Below are positions 51,374-61,235 of a stretch of 64,000 nucleotides of DNA, piece after piece (within the stretch, counting starts at the first letter, position 1; each line of letters begins with the position of its first letter). Made by a program: the position numbers and the translations under genes. Under the pieces are notes generated by a model. It worked only from the letters and a program-made list of their open reading frames with translations, was not told the DNA's origin and did not search any database. The stretch is from Polyangiaceae bacterium (GTDB taxonomy: Bacteria > Myxococcota_A > Polyangia > Polyangiales > Polyangiaceae), in NCBI GenBank assembly GCA_015075635.1, contig JABTUA010000003.1:930001-994000 (forward strand), read 5' to 3'.

Positions 51374-53005
51374 ATGAAGCATCCGCTGTTCGCTCCGGCA
51401 CTCGGCTCGCTGCTCTTCACGGTCGCGCTCTCGGCGCGCGCCGCGGACTTCTACGTGGATCCGGCCAGCGGCAGCGCCGCCGGCGACGGCAGCGCGGCGA
51501 AGCCCTGGAAGACGCTGGAGGAGGTGATCGCCGCGGGGCTCTTCGGCTCGGCGGTGAAGGCGGGCGACACCGTGCACCTCCTGACCGGTTTCCACGGCGA
51601 GATGATGGTGAGCGGCGGCAGCTACTCGCCGCCCATCAGCGTCGTGGCGGGCGCCGGCCAGAGCCCGAAGCTCCGGCGCGCGCGCTTCAGCAACACCAGC
51701 GGCTGGCTGCTCCGCGGCGTGTCGGTGAGCCCGTCCCACGGCGGCACGGGCACCGGGTCCATCACCATGGTCGAGATCCAGACCAGCTCCTCCAAGGTGA
51801 CCGTGGAGGACTCGGAGGTCTTCAGCGTGGCGGACGCCAGCGGCTGGGGCGCAACGGAGTGGCTGGCGGCGCACAGCGGCGTCTCCGTCCGCGGCGCCGA
51901 GTCCGTCGTGCGCGGGAACAAGATCAGGAACGTGCGCTTCGGTATCAGCGCCGACGCCGCGAAGGTGATGATCGACGGCAACGTGGTCGAGAACTTCTCC
52001 GCCGACGGCCTGCGCGGGCTCGGCGACGATCAGACCTTTCAGTACAACCTGGTCAAGAACTCGTATCTGGACGACTCGCTGGACTCGAACCACGACGACG
52101 GCTTCCAGAGCTGGTCGGTCGGACCCGGCGGCGTGGGGACCGGCGAGGTCAAGAACATGACCCTGCGCGGCAACGTGATCATCAACTCCGAGAACCCGGC
52201 GCAGCCGCTCAAGGGCACGCTGCAAGGGATCGGGTGCTTCGACGGCACCTTCGTGGGCTGGGTGGTGGAGAACAACGTGGTCATCACCAACCACTGGCAC
52301 GGCATCTCGCTCTACGGCGCCCGCGACTCGCGCATCGTCAACAACACCGTGATCGACACCGACGACGCCAAGCCCGGCCCGCCCTGGATCATGGTGAACG
52401 ACCACAAAAACGGCACGCCGAGCCAGAACGTGGTGGTGCGCAACAACCTGGCCACGGACTACGACGTCAAGGGCACCAACGTGACCCAAGACCACAACGT
52501 CACACTCAGCGGCACGTTCGCGGGCTACTTCGTCAACCCGTCGGCGCCGGCCTGGGACCTCCGGCTCTTGAAGACTTCACCCGCCGTGGACCAGGGCTCC
52601 ACCGATCTCGCGCCACCTCTCGACGCCGACAAGATCCAGCGGCCTCAAGGCGCCGGCATCGACCTCGGCGCCTACGAGTGGCACGACCCGAGCGTCGTCC
52701 CCACCGGCGGAACCGGCGGCGGCGGCGGTGCCGCCGGCGGCGCGGGCGGCAGCGCGGGCGCGGGCGCGAGCACGAGCGGCGGCTCCGGCGGTGGCGGCGG
52801 CGCAGGCGCGACCGCAGGCGGCGCGGGCGCGGGCGCGGGCGGTTCACCAGCGAGCGGCGGCAAGGGCGCGAAGGACGACGGTGGCGACGACGGCGGCTGC
52901 GGCTGCCGCGTCCCGGGCTCGCAGCGCGAGCCGTCGCTGCACGCCGGGCTCCTGCTTTCGGCGCTCGCGTTCGGAGCGCTCCGGCGGCGGCGCCCGGCCA
53001 AATAG
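51374..53005 (+). CDS. Secreted right-handed beta-helix protein with MYXO-CTERM tail
   Basis: The product is 543 residues. A signal peptide ends LSARA (about 23). FYVDPASGSAAGDGSAAKPW is the typical N-cap of parallel beta-helix polysaccharide lyases and related enzymes. Repeated strand turns follow (GVSVRGAESVVRGNKIRNVR, VMIDGNVVENFSADGL, VVVRNNLATDYDVKG). A Gly/Ala linker leads to DDGGCGCR, a hydrophobic helix and RRRR, the MYXO-CTERM signal. No lyase catalytic residues are evident, so it could be a binding or degrading protein for polysaccharide. Confidence 0.85.
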   Translation: MKHPLFAPALGSLLFTVALSARAADFYVDPASGSAAGDGSAAKPWKTLEEVIAAGLFGSAVKAGDTVHLLTGFHGEMMVSGGSYSPPISVVAGAGQSPKLRRARFSNTSGWLLRGVSVSPSHGGTGTGSITMVEIQTSSSKVTVEDSEVFSVADASGWGATEWLAAHSGVSVRGAESVVRGNKIRNVRFGISADAAKVMIDGNVVENFSADGLRGLGDDQTFQYNLVKNSYLDDSLDSNHDDGFQSWSVGPGGVGTGEVKNMTLRGNVIINSENPAQPLKGTLQGIGCFDGTFVGWVVENNVVITNHWHGISLYGARDSRIVNNTVIDTDDAKPGPPWIMVNDHKNGTPSQNVVVRNNLATDYDVKGTNVTQDHNVTLSGTFAGYFVNPSAPAWDLRLLKTSPAVDQGSTDLAPPLDADKIQRPQGAGIDLGAYEWHDPSVVPTGGTGGGGGAAGGAGGSAGAGASTSGGSGGGGGAGATAGGAGAGAGGSPASGGKGAKDDGGDDGGCGCRVPGSQREPSLHAGLLLSALAFGALRRRRPAK

Positions 53006-53036
53006 CATCGCGGTGGCGCTGCCCCGCAGCGTGACG

Positions 53037-54476
53037 TCAGAACCCGAAGTCTGGCGACGCCGTGGACCTTGGTTTGGCAGCAGCCCCGCGAACCGCCGGG
53101 GCGGGCTGAACGGGTTGCTGTCCGGACTTGGTCGGAGCGAGGCCTCTACCCGACGTAGCCTGCGGCGGCTTGATGGCCACTGGGTCCCGCGGCGATCCGG
53201 CGCTCGCCGTCGAAGCTGGCGGAGTTGGGCTCTCGAGGGGGGCCGTTCGAATCGCGGGCGTCGGCTCGTCCGGAGCTTTGACCGCCTCGATCCCGGGTTC
53301 GTCTGCAGGCGCGCGGACGACGGCGAACGCGCCGGCCGCGATGACGACCAGGATGAACGCCGCTGCCGCCATCCACACCCACTTGGGCCGCTGGGCACCG
53401 GCCGCGACTGTCTCCTGCCGAGTCAGCCGGGGGTCCCGATTGCCGGTCTCCTGCGGACGCTCCGTGTGCTGGTCATCGGGAGGCGGAGTCGTCGAATTGA
53501 TCTCGACCTTGACCTCCGCGAAATCGGCCTCGAGCCAGCTCGAGCGTAGCGACGCCCCGCAGGCGTCCTCGCGGGTGCCGTGCTCGTAGCCCCAGAGTGC
53601 CAGCGCTTCTCCGAACGCGCGCATCGACTCCCAGCGATCGTCTGGGGATTTCTTGAGACCTCGGTCGAGCAAGCGCCATAGCTCGACGTTGCCGGCCCGG
53701 AGATCGACCGTGGGCGTCGGTTGGTCGTTGATGATGGAGTTGAGAAGGGCGTGGTAGTTGTCCGCCTTGAACGGCACCGCTCCGGTCAGAGCCTCGTAGA
53801 GCATCACGCTGAAGCTCCAGATGTCGGTCCGCGCGTCGACCTCGGCGCCTCGGGCCTGCTCGGGCGACATGTAGTCCGGCGTTCCCACGACTGCGCCCTT
53901 GGCCGTGAGTCGCCGATCGACGTCCGTCTGCCGAGCGATACCGAAGTCCAGCAGCTTCGGCTGCACGCGCCCGAGCTCGTCCGAAGCCACGAACACGTTC
54001 TCCGGCTTGACGTCCCGGTGAACGATTCCGGCGCTGTGCGCCGTGTGAAGCGCGTCAGCGATGGGCAGGAGCAGCTGCACGACCCGCGGGCCGGTGAGGC
54101 GTCCCTCCCGTTGGATCAACTCGAAGAGCGACTCGCCATGCAAGAGCTCCATGGCGACGAACGGGTCGGCGCGTTCGGTCTGACCGAAATCGAACACCCT
54201 CACGATGGCGGGGTGGCGAAAGCGCGCGGCGGCCCGGGCTTCCTGAAGCAGGCGCTCCGTCTGGGACGGTGCAGCGCCGGGCTCCAGGTAGATGATCTTG
54301 AGCGCGGCGTGGGTGTCCAGGAGCGAATCGTGGGCTACCCAGACCCGCGCAAAGCCGCCCTGCCCCAGCGGTCGCACCAGGTGATAGCGCTCCCGGATGA
54401 CTTCACCGGGCCGGTAGCGGTCTTCCGCTCCGGCGCTCGATTCACCGTAAGGCGTGGCTCGGCGGGCAGGGCCCAT
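53037..54476 (-). CDS. Hanks-type Ser/Thr protein kinase
   Basis: The product is 479 residues. All kinase landmarks are present: Gly loop GQGGFARV (38-45), ATP Lys60 in AALKII, catalytic HRDVKPEN near 152, DFGIA near 177 and GTPDYMSPEQARG. After the domain (about 30-300), a linker leads to a transmembrane helix near 365-385 (WVWMAAAAFILVVIAAGAFA) and a Pro/Ala-rich extracytoplasmic tail. It is an active membrane kinase by motif. It lies downstream of the PEGA/TPR and kelch lipoprotein genes on the same strand. Confidence 0.92.
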   Translation of the reverse strand: MGPARRATPYGESSAGAEDRYRPGEVIRERYHLVRPLGQGGFARVWVAHDSLLDTHAALKIIYLEPGAAPSQTERLLQEARAAARFRHPAIVRVFDFGQTERADPFVAMELLHGESLFELIQREGRLTGPRVVQLLLPIADALHTAHSAGIVHRDVKPENVFVASDELGRVQPKLLDFGIARQTDVDRRLTAKGAVVGTPDYMSPEQARGAEVDARTDIWSFSVMLYEALTGAVPFKADNYHALLNSIINDQPTPTVDLRAGNVELWRLLDRGLKKSPDDRWESMRAFGEALALWGYEHGTREDACGASLRSSWLEADFAEVKVEINSTTPPPDDQHTERPQETGNRDPRLTRQETVAAGAQRPKWVWMAAAAFILVVIAAGAFAVVRAPADEPGIEAVKAPDEPTPAIRTAPLESPTPPASTASAGSPRDPVAIKPPQATSGRGLAPTKSGQQPVQPAPAVRGAAAKPRSTASPDFGF

Positions 54477-54527
54477 GTGAATTCGAGATCATGCCCGCGG
54501 CCCGATTTGCTGGCAACCGGACCCCGG

Positions 54528-55946
54528 CTAAGGCTGGAAACGCACGCCCTTCGACGTGAGCGCAGCACCCGTGCGGCCGCCCCAGACCACCAGCTCTTGT
54601 CCGGTCCAGACGGCCGCGCCCCAGGCATGGTCCTCCGCGCTCGGCCAGTCCCCGACGCCGGTCCACTTCGGCGTGGCGGCGCTGGCGTCGTAGATCCCGC
54701 CGTTGCGGAAATACGTCCCGGTGGCGGTCATGCCTCCGACGAGCAGCACGACCTGGTCGGCGACTCGAGCGCTCCACCCGGTGTGGCGTTGCGGCGCTGC
54801 GCGAGCGGCCGGCGCTCCGGTGATCGCAAGCGCACTCCAAGTCCCTTGGTAAGCGGCGCCGTCGGCCTTCGCGTTGTTGTCGTCGCGGCCGCCCCAAACC
54901 CAAAAGCGGGTCCCGTCCCAGGCCCCGAACGACGCGAAGCGCCCGCTCGGCCCTTTGCCCGCAGCGGACCAGACGCCGGTGGTGACCGTCGCGCGGTGGG
55001 CCTCGTCGCTCTTGGTCGTGCCCGCGACGCGCCCGCCGTACACGTAGAGCTCGTCGGCGGAGTTGGCCCACGCGAACTCGGACCGCGCGCTGGGCTCCGT
55101 GCTCACAGTCGTCCACAGCTTCGTGCCGAGGTCGAGCACGTGCGTTCCCGCGACCGGCTTGTTGGCGCTGTCCCAGCCACCCCAGAGCAGCACCTTCTCG
55201 CCCTTCCTTGCCATGACCGGGGCGCGCCGAGCCTTCGGCGCGTCGGGGACGGGCTGCCAGGTCTTCGAGGTCGGGTCGAAGATGGCCCCGTCTGCGTAGT
55301 CTGCCGTCCCTGCTGCGTCCCCGCCGCCCATCACGAGCACGGAGCCGCCGAGGTCCAAGGCAGTCGCCAGAACGCGCGGGGACGGCGCGCCGGACCCGGC
55401 GGGGACCAGCGTCCAGCCCGACTGCTGCGCCTCCATGGGGTCGTACAGCGCCGAGTCCCCGAGGGCAGTCCCGGTTGCATCGGCGCCACCGAAGATGAAC
55501 ACCCGGGAGCCCGTCCAGGCGTGCGCCGTCTTGTCGCGCGGGACGAAGCTCGTCGCGCTCATCGCGACCCAGCCGCTCGAACACTTGCCGAAGTTGCAGG
55601 CCCGACCCTTCGGGCAAGCGGAGCCACACGCTCCGCAGTGGCTCGGATCGCTCAGGACATCCACGCACGCGCCGCTGCAACAGCTGGCGTTGCACACGCC
55701 GCACCCAGCGTCGCTAGCATCGGCTCCGGAGTCGCCACCGCTGCCCGCGGATCCGGCCATGGCCCCCGAGCCACTCGAACCGCCGGCGCCTCCCACTCCT
55801 CCCGAGGCTGCCCCGCCATCGGAGCCACCGAAGCCCGAGCCGGCTGCGCCGGTGCCGGCGCCTCCGGTCCCGACGATCTCGTAGTCGTCGCTGAGCGGCG
55901 GGCAAGCTGCTGCGAACAGCGCGAGCGCGATGAGTGCGGCGCGCAT
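54528..55946 (-). CDS. Kelch-like beta-propeller lipoprotein
   Basis: The protein is 472 residues. Lipobox FAAAC (Cys15) and a Gly/Ser/Ala tether precede a Cys-rich unit (CGVCNASCCSGACVDVL, then CGACGSACPKGRAC). The C-terminal 340 residues contain kelch-type repeats (RVFIFGGADATG, VLLWGGWDSANK, LYVYGGRVAGTT, FWVWGGRDDNN, VVLLVGGMTATG, ELVVWGGRTGA), giving six blades. Kelch propellers bind other proteins. It starts at the base after the stop of the PEGA/TPR gene (TAG-ATG), so the two are co-translated. Confidence 0.85.
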   Translation of the reverse strand: MRAALIALALFAAACPPLSDDYEIVGTGGAGTGAAGSGFGGSDGGAASGGVGGAGGSSGSGAMAGSAGSGGDSGADASDAGCGVCNASCCSGACVDVLSDPSHCGACGSACPKGRACNFGKCSSGWVAMSATSFVPRDKTAHAWTGSRVFIFGGADATGTALGDSALYDPMEAQQSGWTLVPAGSGAPSPRVLATALDLGGSVLVMGGGDAAGTADYADGAIFDPTSKTWQPVPDAPKARRAPVMARKGEKVLLWGGWDSANKPVAGTHVLDLGTKLWTTVSTEPSARSEFAWANSADELYVYGGRVAGTTKSDEAHRATVTTGVWSAAGKGPSGRFASFGAWDGTRFWVWGGRDDNNAKADGAAYQGTWSALAITGAPAARAAPQRHTGWSARVADQVVLLVGGMTATGTYFRNGGIYDASAATPKWTGVGDWPSAEDHAWGAAVWTGQELVVWGGRTGAALTSKGVRFQP

Positions 55947-56942
55947 CTAGAATCTCCCTGCCACGCCAGCGCCACCGGGTCCGAGCCAGGGTAGGACGCC
56001 GGTCCTCGGTCGAGCGTCGTCCCGAACCACGAAGAGCAGCACCGCCGCCGAGGCGAGCCCCGCCGCCCCCACTCCGTAGCCGACCCACGCCGCCGTGCGG
56101 TGCGTCCGAAATGAATCGAGCGCGTCCTGCTGCGACGGCGGGCACTTTTCGTCGTCGCACGCTTCGTCGAGACGGCTGCGTTTCTGCTGGGCCGACAGCC
56201 CAAAGCCGACGCCCGTGGCCATGCCCGCGACGCCGATGCCTGCGGCGACGAAGGCGAGAGTCCGGCGCGAGGAGCCAGAGCGCTGCGCGGCGGGTGGAGG
56301 CTCGCCATCGGCGCTCGAGCTTGCCCCGGCGTCCAGCGGCACGAGCGACAGCTCGATGTCTGCCGCGCTGCCTTCGGCGACGGTCACACGCTTCAGGATG
56401 CGGGAGACACCCGCGACGCGGGCATCGAGCTCGTGCTGGCCCGGGTCCACCGTACGCAGCACGCCGATCAGCTCCTGGGGAACTCGCTTGCCGTCGAGGG
56501 TGACCACCAGCGACTCCGAGTCGGCGCCTGGCCCGCTGACGCGAACGCGAATTCTCGGGATGCGCTTGCGCAGGACCTCGACCTCCTGCGCCGCGTCGGC
56601 GACGGCCGCGCGGAACACGTCCGGCGCATCAGGTGGAAGCGGTGCACGGCGCGTGCTTTCGTAGCGTTCGTTGGCCTCGATCAGACGTCCCAATTTCGCC
56701 AAGATGCGTGCCTGCCAGATCGAGATGGTCGGGGCGGAGACGAGCCTGTGGGCTCGGTCGATCAAATCGAGAGCGCGCGCGTAGTCTCCCGCATCGTGGG
56801 CAGCCACGGCGTCCCGTGCCAGCTCCCGGGCCGCGTTTCGGGTCTCCTCGGTGGTCGGAGGCTCCGGCTCTGCACCCGCCGGGGCGGAGAGCGCGAGTCC
56901 CGCCACCAGCAGAAGACAAGATGTGAAACCGTCCGGACGCAT
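55947..56942 (-). CDS. Secreted TPR and PEGA-like protein
   Basis: The product is 331 residues. A signal peptide ends PAGA (about 24). A TPR-like helical part follows (ARALDLIDRAHRLVSAPTIS, then WQARILAKLGRLIEANERYE), and a PEGA-type beta sandwich (SLVVTLDGKRVPQELIGVLR, HELDARVAGVSRI). Two hydrophobic segments (TLAFVAAGIGVAGMATGVGF and AAWVGYGVGAAGLASAAVLL) suggest membrane anchoring. PEGA/TPR proteins of this lineage often accompany kinases. It is first of three genes (PEGA/TPR, kelch, kinase). Confidence 0.75.
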   Translation of the reverse strand: MRPDGFTSCLLLVAGLALSAPAGAEPEPPTTEETRNAARELARDAVAAHDAGDYARALDLIDRAHRLVSAPTISIWQARILAKLGRLIEANERYESTRRAPLPPDAPDVFRAAVADAAQEVEVLRKRIPRIRVRVSGPGADSESLVVTLDGKRVPQELIGVLRTVDPGQHELDARVAGVSRILKRVTVAEGSAADIELSLVPLDAGASSSADGEPPPAAQRSGSSRRTLAFVAAGIGVAGMATGVGFGLSAQQKRSRLDEACDDEKCPPSQQDALDSFRTHRTAAWVGYGVGAAGLASAAVLLFVVRDDARPRTGVLPWLGPGGAGVAGRF

Positions 56943-57045
56943 GAGAGGAGCTTCTCAGGCTAGCGTCGAGGACGCGAGCGGCCAAGTGGGAGCGGCCGAC
57001 ACCCGGCAAAACCCCGAGCAGCGCAGCGGTCGGCGCGCGCGCGGC

Positions 57046-57537
57046 TCAGAATTCGTACAAGTACTTCGCCACGCCGACCGCCGTCATGAAGAAGTCCTTG
57101 GCGTTCTCCGGGGGCGCGGGCTCGTTGCAGCGCACGTACATCCGGCTCTTCATCTCGTAGCTCTTGCCGCCGATGAGCTTGGGGAAGGTGACCATCTTCT
57201 CAGAGGTCACGTCGGCGTAGCCGGAGTCCTTGGCCAGGGAGGTGGCGCCGAGCTCCGCGAACTGGTCGGCCTGCTTGGTGCTCGGCAGGGACGTGCCAGC
57301 CTGGTCGGCGGTCTCGCCGATGTCCGCCAGCGTGTCGCCTTGACCCTCGCAGGCCCCGAGCGCCGTCTGCCAGACGGCGAGCCGGGTCTGGTCCATGACG
57401 CGGATCTTCGTGGCCTGATAGCGGAGCGCCGCCCACACGCAGGCGAGCATCACGACCATGAACGCCGCGACCACCGCCGCCTCCACCATCGCCGCGCCGC
57501 GCTCGCGGCGTCTCCGGGCCCTGAACCTCGCCTGCAT
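57046..57537 (-). CDS. TadE/TadG-like pilus-assembly protein
   Basis: The product is 163 residues. The N-terminus has the TadE pattern: basic RRRRERGAAMVEAAVVAAFM with a Glu a few residues into the hydrophobic helix, then a long extracellular tail with one Cys pair. TadE-like pseudopilins are processed by a TadV-type peptidase and act in tight-adherence pili. No other tad genes are present in the window, so it is an orphan. ATG 57537 is chosen because the frame upstream is Arg/Pro-rich and unlikely to be translated. Confidence 0.75.
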   Translation of the reverse strand: MQARFRARRRRERGAAMVEAAVVAAFMVVMLACVWAALRYQATKIRVMDQTRLAVWQTALGACEGQGDTLADIGETADQAGTSLPSTKQADQFAELGATSLAKDSGYADVTSEKMVTFPKLIGGKSYEMKSRMYVRCNEPAPPENAKDFFMTAVGVAKYLYEF

Positions 57538-57868
57538 GTCGGCGGAGGTGTGCAAGGGCTCTGCCACGCCGCGCTGGGCCAGAATCGCGGCCGAGACGCC
57601 CGAAGCGCCTGACGCTCCAGCCGCGCGCCGCGGGCGCCTCGGCCCCGAGAATTGCGGGGGTTCGGCTGCGCCGAGCGGCTTCCGGAGTGTCACGACATGT
57701 CGCTGACACTCGGCGTGCCGATCTCGCCCGCGGTGCACCCACCCGTCGAACGCTCGCAGCGCCCTCGCTCTGACCGCCCGACCCTGTCGGCCCCATGCCG
57801 GGCCGGCCGAGTGACGCATGGTATCCTGCGCATGGAACGCGCCGTGCTTGGAGGCGCCGGCAGGTCAG
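57538..57868. other. Divergent intergenic region with a nested palindrome
   Basis: This 331-nt gap separates the TadE-like gene from the NBR1-Ig-like gene. Apart from the palindrome at 57685-57711, it holds GC-rich sequence without plausible gene, tRNA or terminator. It must carry both promoters, but no consensus boxes are obvious. Confidence 0.5.
57685..57711. promoter_or_regulatory. Nested palindrome GAGTGTCA-CGACATGTCG-C-TGACACTC
   Basis: Outer arms 57685-57692 (GAGTGTCA) and 57704-57711 (TGACACTC) are perfect complements. Between them lies CGACATGTCG (57693-57702), a perfect 10-bp palindrome of its own. Such double symmetry is typical of dimer or tetramer operators. It sits about 150 nt from each divergent start and may control both. 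Confidence 0.45.
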
Positions 57869-59026
57869 ATGGGACTCGCTCGTTCGTTGCGACTGCTGCT
57901 CGTGCTCGGGCTCGGCTCGGCCGGCTGCGCTGCGCCTGCGGACCCCGGGGAGGACATCGACTCCGTCGAGCTCGGCGCCACCAGCTCGGGCCTCCGCGCC
58001 AGCAAGTGGGTGAAGCTGTGGAGCGATCTGCCGAAGGAGCGCGGCGGAACGGCGCACTTCCGCGCCTGCGCCGGCGACTCTTTCAAGTTCACGCTCTCGT
58101 TCCGCAACATGGGCTCCGCCATTTGGCGTGACGTTCCTGGTCGCGGCGAAGAGGCGGGCAGCGACGTGTTCCTGGAGACGGCGAACGGCAAGAAGGACGG
58201 GCTGACCGGCAAGACGCGCTTCAGCTTGCGCTGGAACGCCAACGACTGGGTGCGCGGCGACAGGAAGGCCAAGGAGTGCACGATGAACCGCGGCTGTCGC
58301 CGCACCCGCGCCGTGCACGACGGCATCAAGGCCCGCGCTCCCGCGAAGCCCGGCATCTACAAGTCGCGCTGGCGCCTGCGGGACTACAGCGAGGCCTGGG
58401 GCAAACCTCAGGGCTTCGGCCCGAAGGCGGAGGTCCGCGTGCGCGTCGAGCAGTGCCCGGCTCCGGGCGAGTGCGCCTGCAAGGTCGCGTGCTCGGACGG
58501 AACGGGCACCACGCTCTTGCTCATGGGCGGCAGCGAGGCGACCTGCAAGACGGAGGCGCAGCTCAACTGTCTGCCCTACGAGGTCACCAGCCACGACTTG
58601 GGAGAGTGCAACACGGGCGGCGCGGGAGGGAGCGGCGGGACGTCGGCGACGAACCCCGACGAGGTGAACGCCGAGGCTCCGCCGGACGGGCCTGGCTTCT
58701 GGATCACGGACTCCGAGCTCGCGTCCGGTGGCTCGGGCGGTAGCGGCGGGACAGGCGGCTCGAGCGCGGCGGGCGGCGCGGCCGGAGCCGAGTGGTGGGG
58801 CGGAGAGGACGATCCCGGCGTCGGCACCGACGATCTGATCGACGACCCGGACTACCAGCCCGACGGCTTCGACGGCGTGGCGGAGGACGTCTCCGGCGGA
58901 GTCGTTCCGGCCGACGAGGGCTGCTCCTTCGCGGCGCCGCACCGGGGCTCGGCGCCGCTCGCGCTCGCGGGCCTGCTCGTGCTCGGAGCGCTGCTCCGCC
59001 GGCGCTCGGGTCAGAACGCGAGCTGA
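57869..59026 (+). CDS. Surface protein with NBR1-Ig-like domain and MYXO-CTERM tail
   Basis: The product is 385 residues. The N-terminal hydrophobic segment ends in a lipobox-like GSAGC. A domain with KFTLSFRNMGSAIWRDVPGR, LRWNANDW and APAKPGIYKSRWRLRDYS matches the NBR1 Ig-like fold seen in many bacterial surface proteins. A Cys-rich stretch (CPAPGECACKVACSDG) follows. Gly/Ser linkers and acidic DDPG repeats lead to DEGCSFAAP, a hydrophobic helix and LRRRSG, a MYXO-CTERM signal. If both ends are used, the protein would be anchored twice; the weak lipobox argues for C-terminal sorting. The end overlaps the convergent gene by 16 nt. Confidence 0.75.
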   Translation: MGLARSLRLLLVLGLGSAGCAAPADPGEDIDSVELGATSSGLRASKWVKLWSDLPKERGGTAHFRACAGDSFKFTLSFRNMGSAIWRDVPGRGEEAGSDVFLETANGKKDGLTGKTRFSLRWNANDWVRGDRKAKECTMNRGCRRTRAVHDGIKARAPAKPGIYKSRWRLRDYSEAWGKPQGFGPKAEVRVRVEQCPAPGECACKVACSDGTGTTLLLMGGSEATCKTEAQLNCLPYEVTSHDLGECNTGGAGGSGGTSATNPDEVNAEAPPDGPGFWITDSELASGGSGGSGGTGGSSAAGGAAGAEWWGGEDDPGVGTDDLIDDPDYQPDGFDGVAEDVSGGVVPADEGCSFAAPHRGSAPLALAGLLVLGALLRRRSGQNAS

Positions 59027-59826
59027 AAGCGCGTCTGGGCACCACCCGGACGCGGCGCGATGGCCAGGCTCGCGGCGGGTCGCTCCGGGGCGCGCTCGTC
59101 GCGCGACGAGAGGTAGAAATAGAGCGCGCCGCCGAAGGCCAGTGCCCCGATGGCCAGCGAGACGTCGGCCCGGGTGAAGTCCGCGCGGACCGCGTCCACG
59201 TCGTCCTGGGCGCACTCCCCCTTGCACGCCTTCAAGTCGCTGCGGCCGCGCAGGCCGCGAATGCCGAAGTACGAGAAGCTCACCAGCCCCACGGCGCCGA
59301 CCCCCGCGAGCACCCAGCTCGTCACGGGAGGGCCCGCGCGCTCTTGTCGGGAGCTGCCCAGGGGCTCGAGGGCTATGGAGAGCCTTCGACTCTTCTCGCC
59401 CTCGCGGATCGTCAACGTCTGCTCGGCGGGAGCGTGGCCGGGAGCCTCGAAGCGGAACACCCGCTGGCCCGGGTCCACCTCCAGGGCGGCGCCGGTCAAC
59501 GACTCCGCGAGCACCTCGTCGTCGACCAGGACGCGGACGTCCGAGAGCTCCGCGTCACCGGTGCGCGCGACCACCACCACGGTGGGCATGCCGCGCTCGA
59601 CCTCGGTGAGCCAGCTCGTACAGTCCGCGCGGAGCAGGGCAGGGCACTCCGGCTCGACGCAGACCAGGAGCTTCTTGCGCGAAGCGCGCAGCTTGCCTGC
59701 GTTCTTGTCGTTCTGCGCCGACTCGTAGGCGCGCAGGCAGGTGGCCTTGTCCGCGGCTCGCGCCGCTCCCGACCAGGCAACCAGAGCGGCGATCGACAAC
59801 GCCAGCGTCGCGAGCCTCGGCCCCAT
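59011..59826 (-). CDS. Secreted PEGA-like protein
   Basis: The protein is 271 residues. A signal peptide ends AARA (about 24). A Cys-containing helical part (CLRAYESAQNDKNAGKLRAS, VCVEPECPALLRADC) is followed by a PEGA-like beta sandwich (VRVLVDDEVLAESLTGAALE, FRFEAPGHAP). Two membrane-like helices (VTSWVLAGVGAVGLVSFSYF and VSLAIGALAFGGALYFYLSS) follow. It resembles the PEGA/TPR protein at 55947, so the two may be paralogs in the kinase-linked family. ATG 59826 (MGPRLATL) is preferred over an upstream GTG. Confidence 0.7.
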   Translation of the reverse strand: MGPRLATLALSIAALVAWSGAARAADKATCLRAYESAQNDKNAGKLRASRKKLLVCVEPECPALLRADCTSWLTEVERGMPTVVVVARTGDAELSDVRVLVDDEVLAESLTGAALEVDPGQRVFRFEAPGHAPAEQTLTIREGEKSRRLSIALEPLGSSRQERAGPPVTSWVLAGVGAVGLVSFSYFGIRGLRGRSDLKACKGECAQDDVDAVRADFTRADVSLAIGALAFGGALYFYLSSRDERAPERPAASLAIAPRPGGAQTRFQLAF

Positions 59827-59921
59827 GTGCCCTCGGTTATTCACCGCCCGCCGACGGGCCGCAAGGACCCTCGAGCCTGCTTTGGCTGCGGAGCGTCGGT
59901 CGCGGTAGAGTCCGAGCGGGC

Positions 59922-61231
<1,310 letters not shown>

Positions 61232-61235
<4 letters not shown>

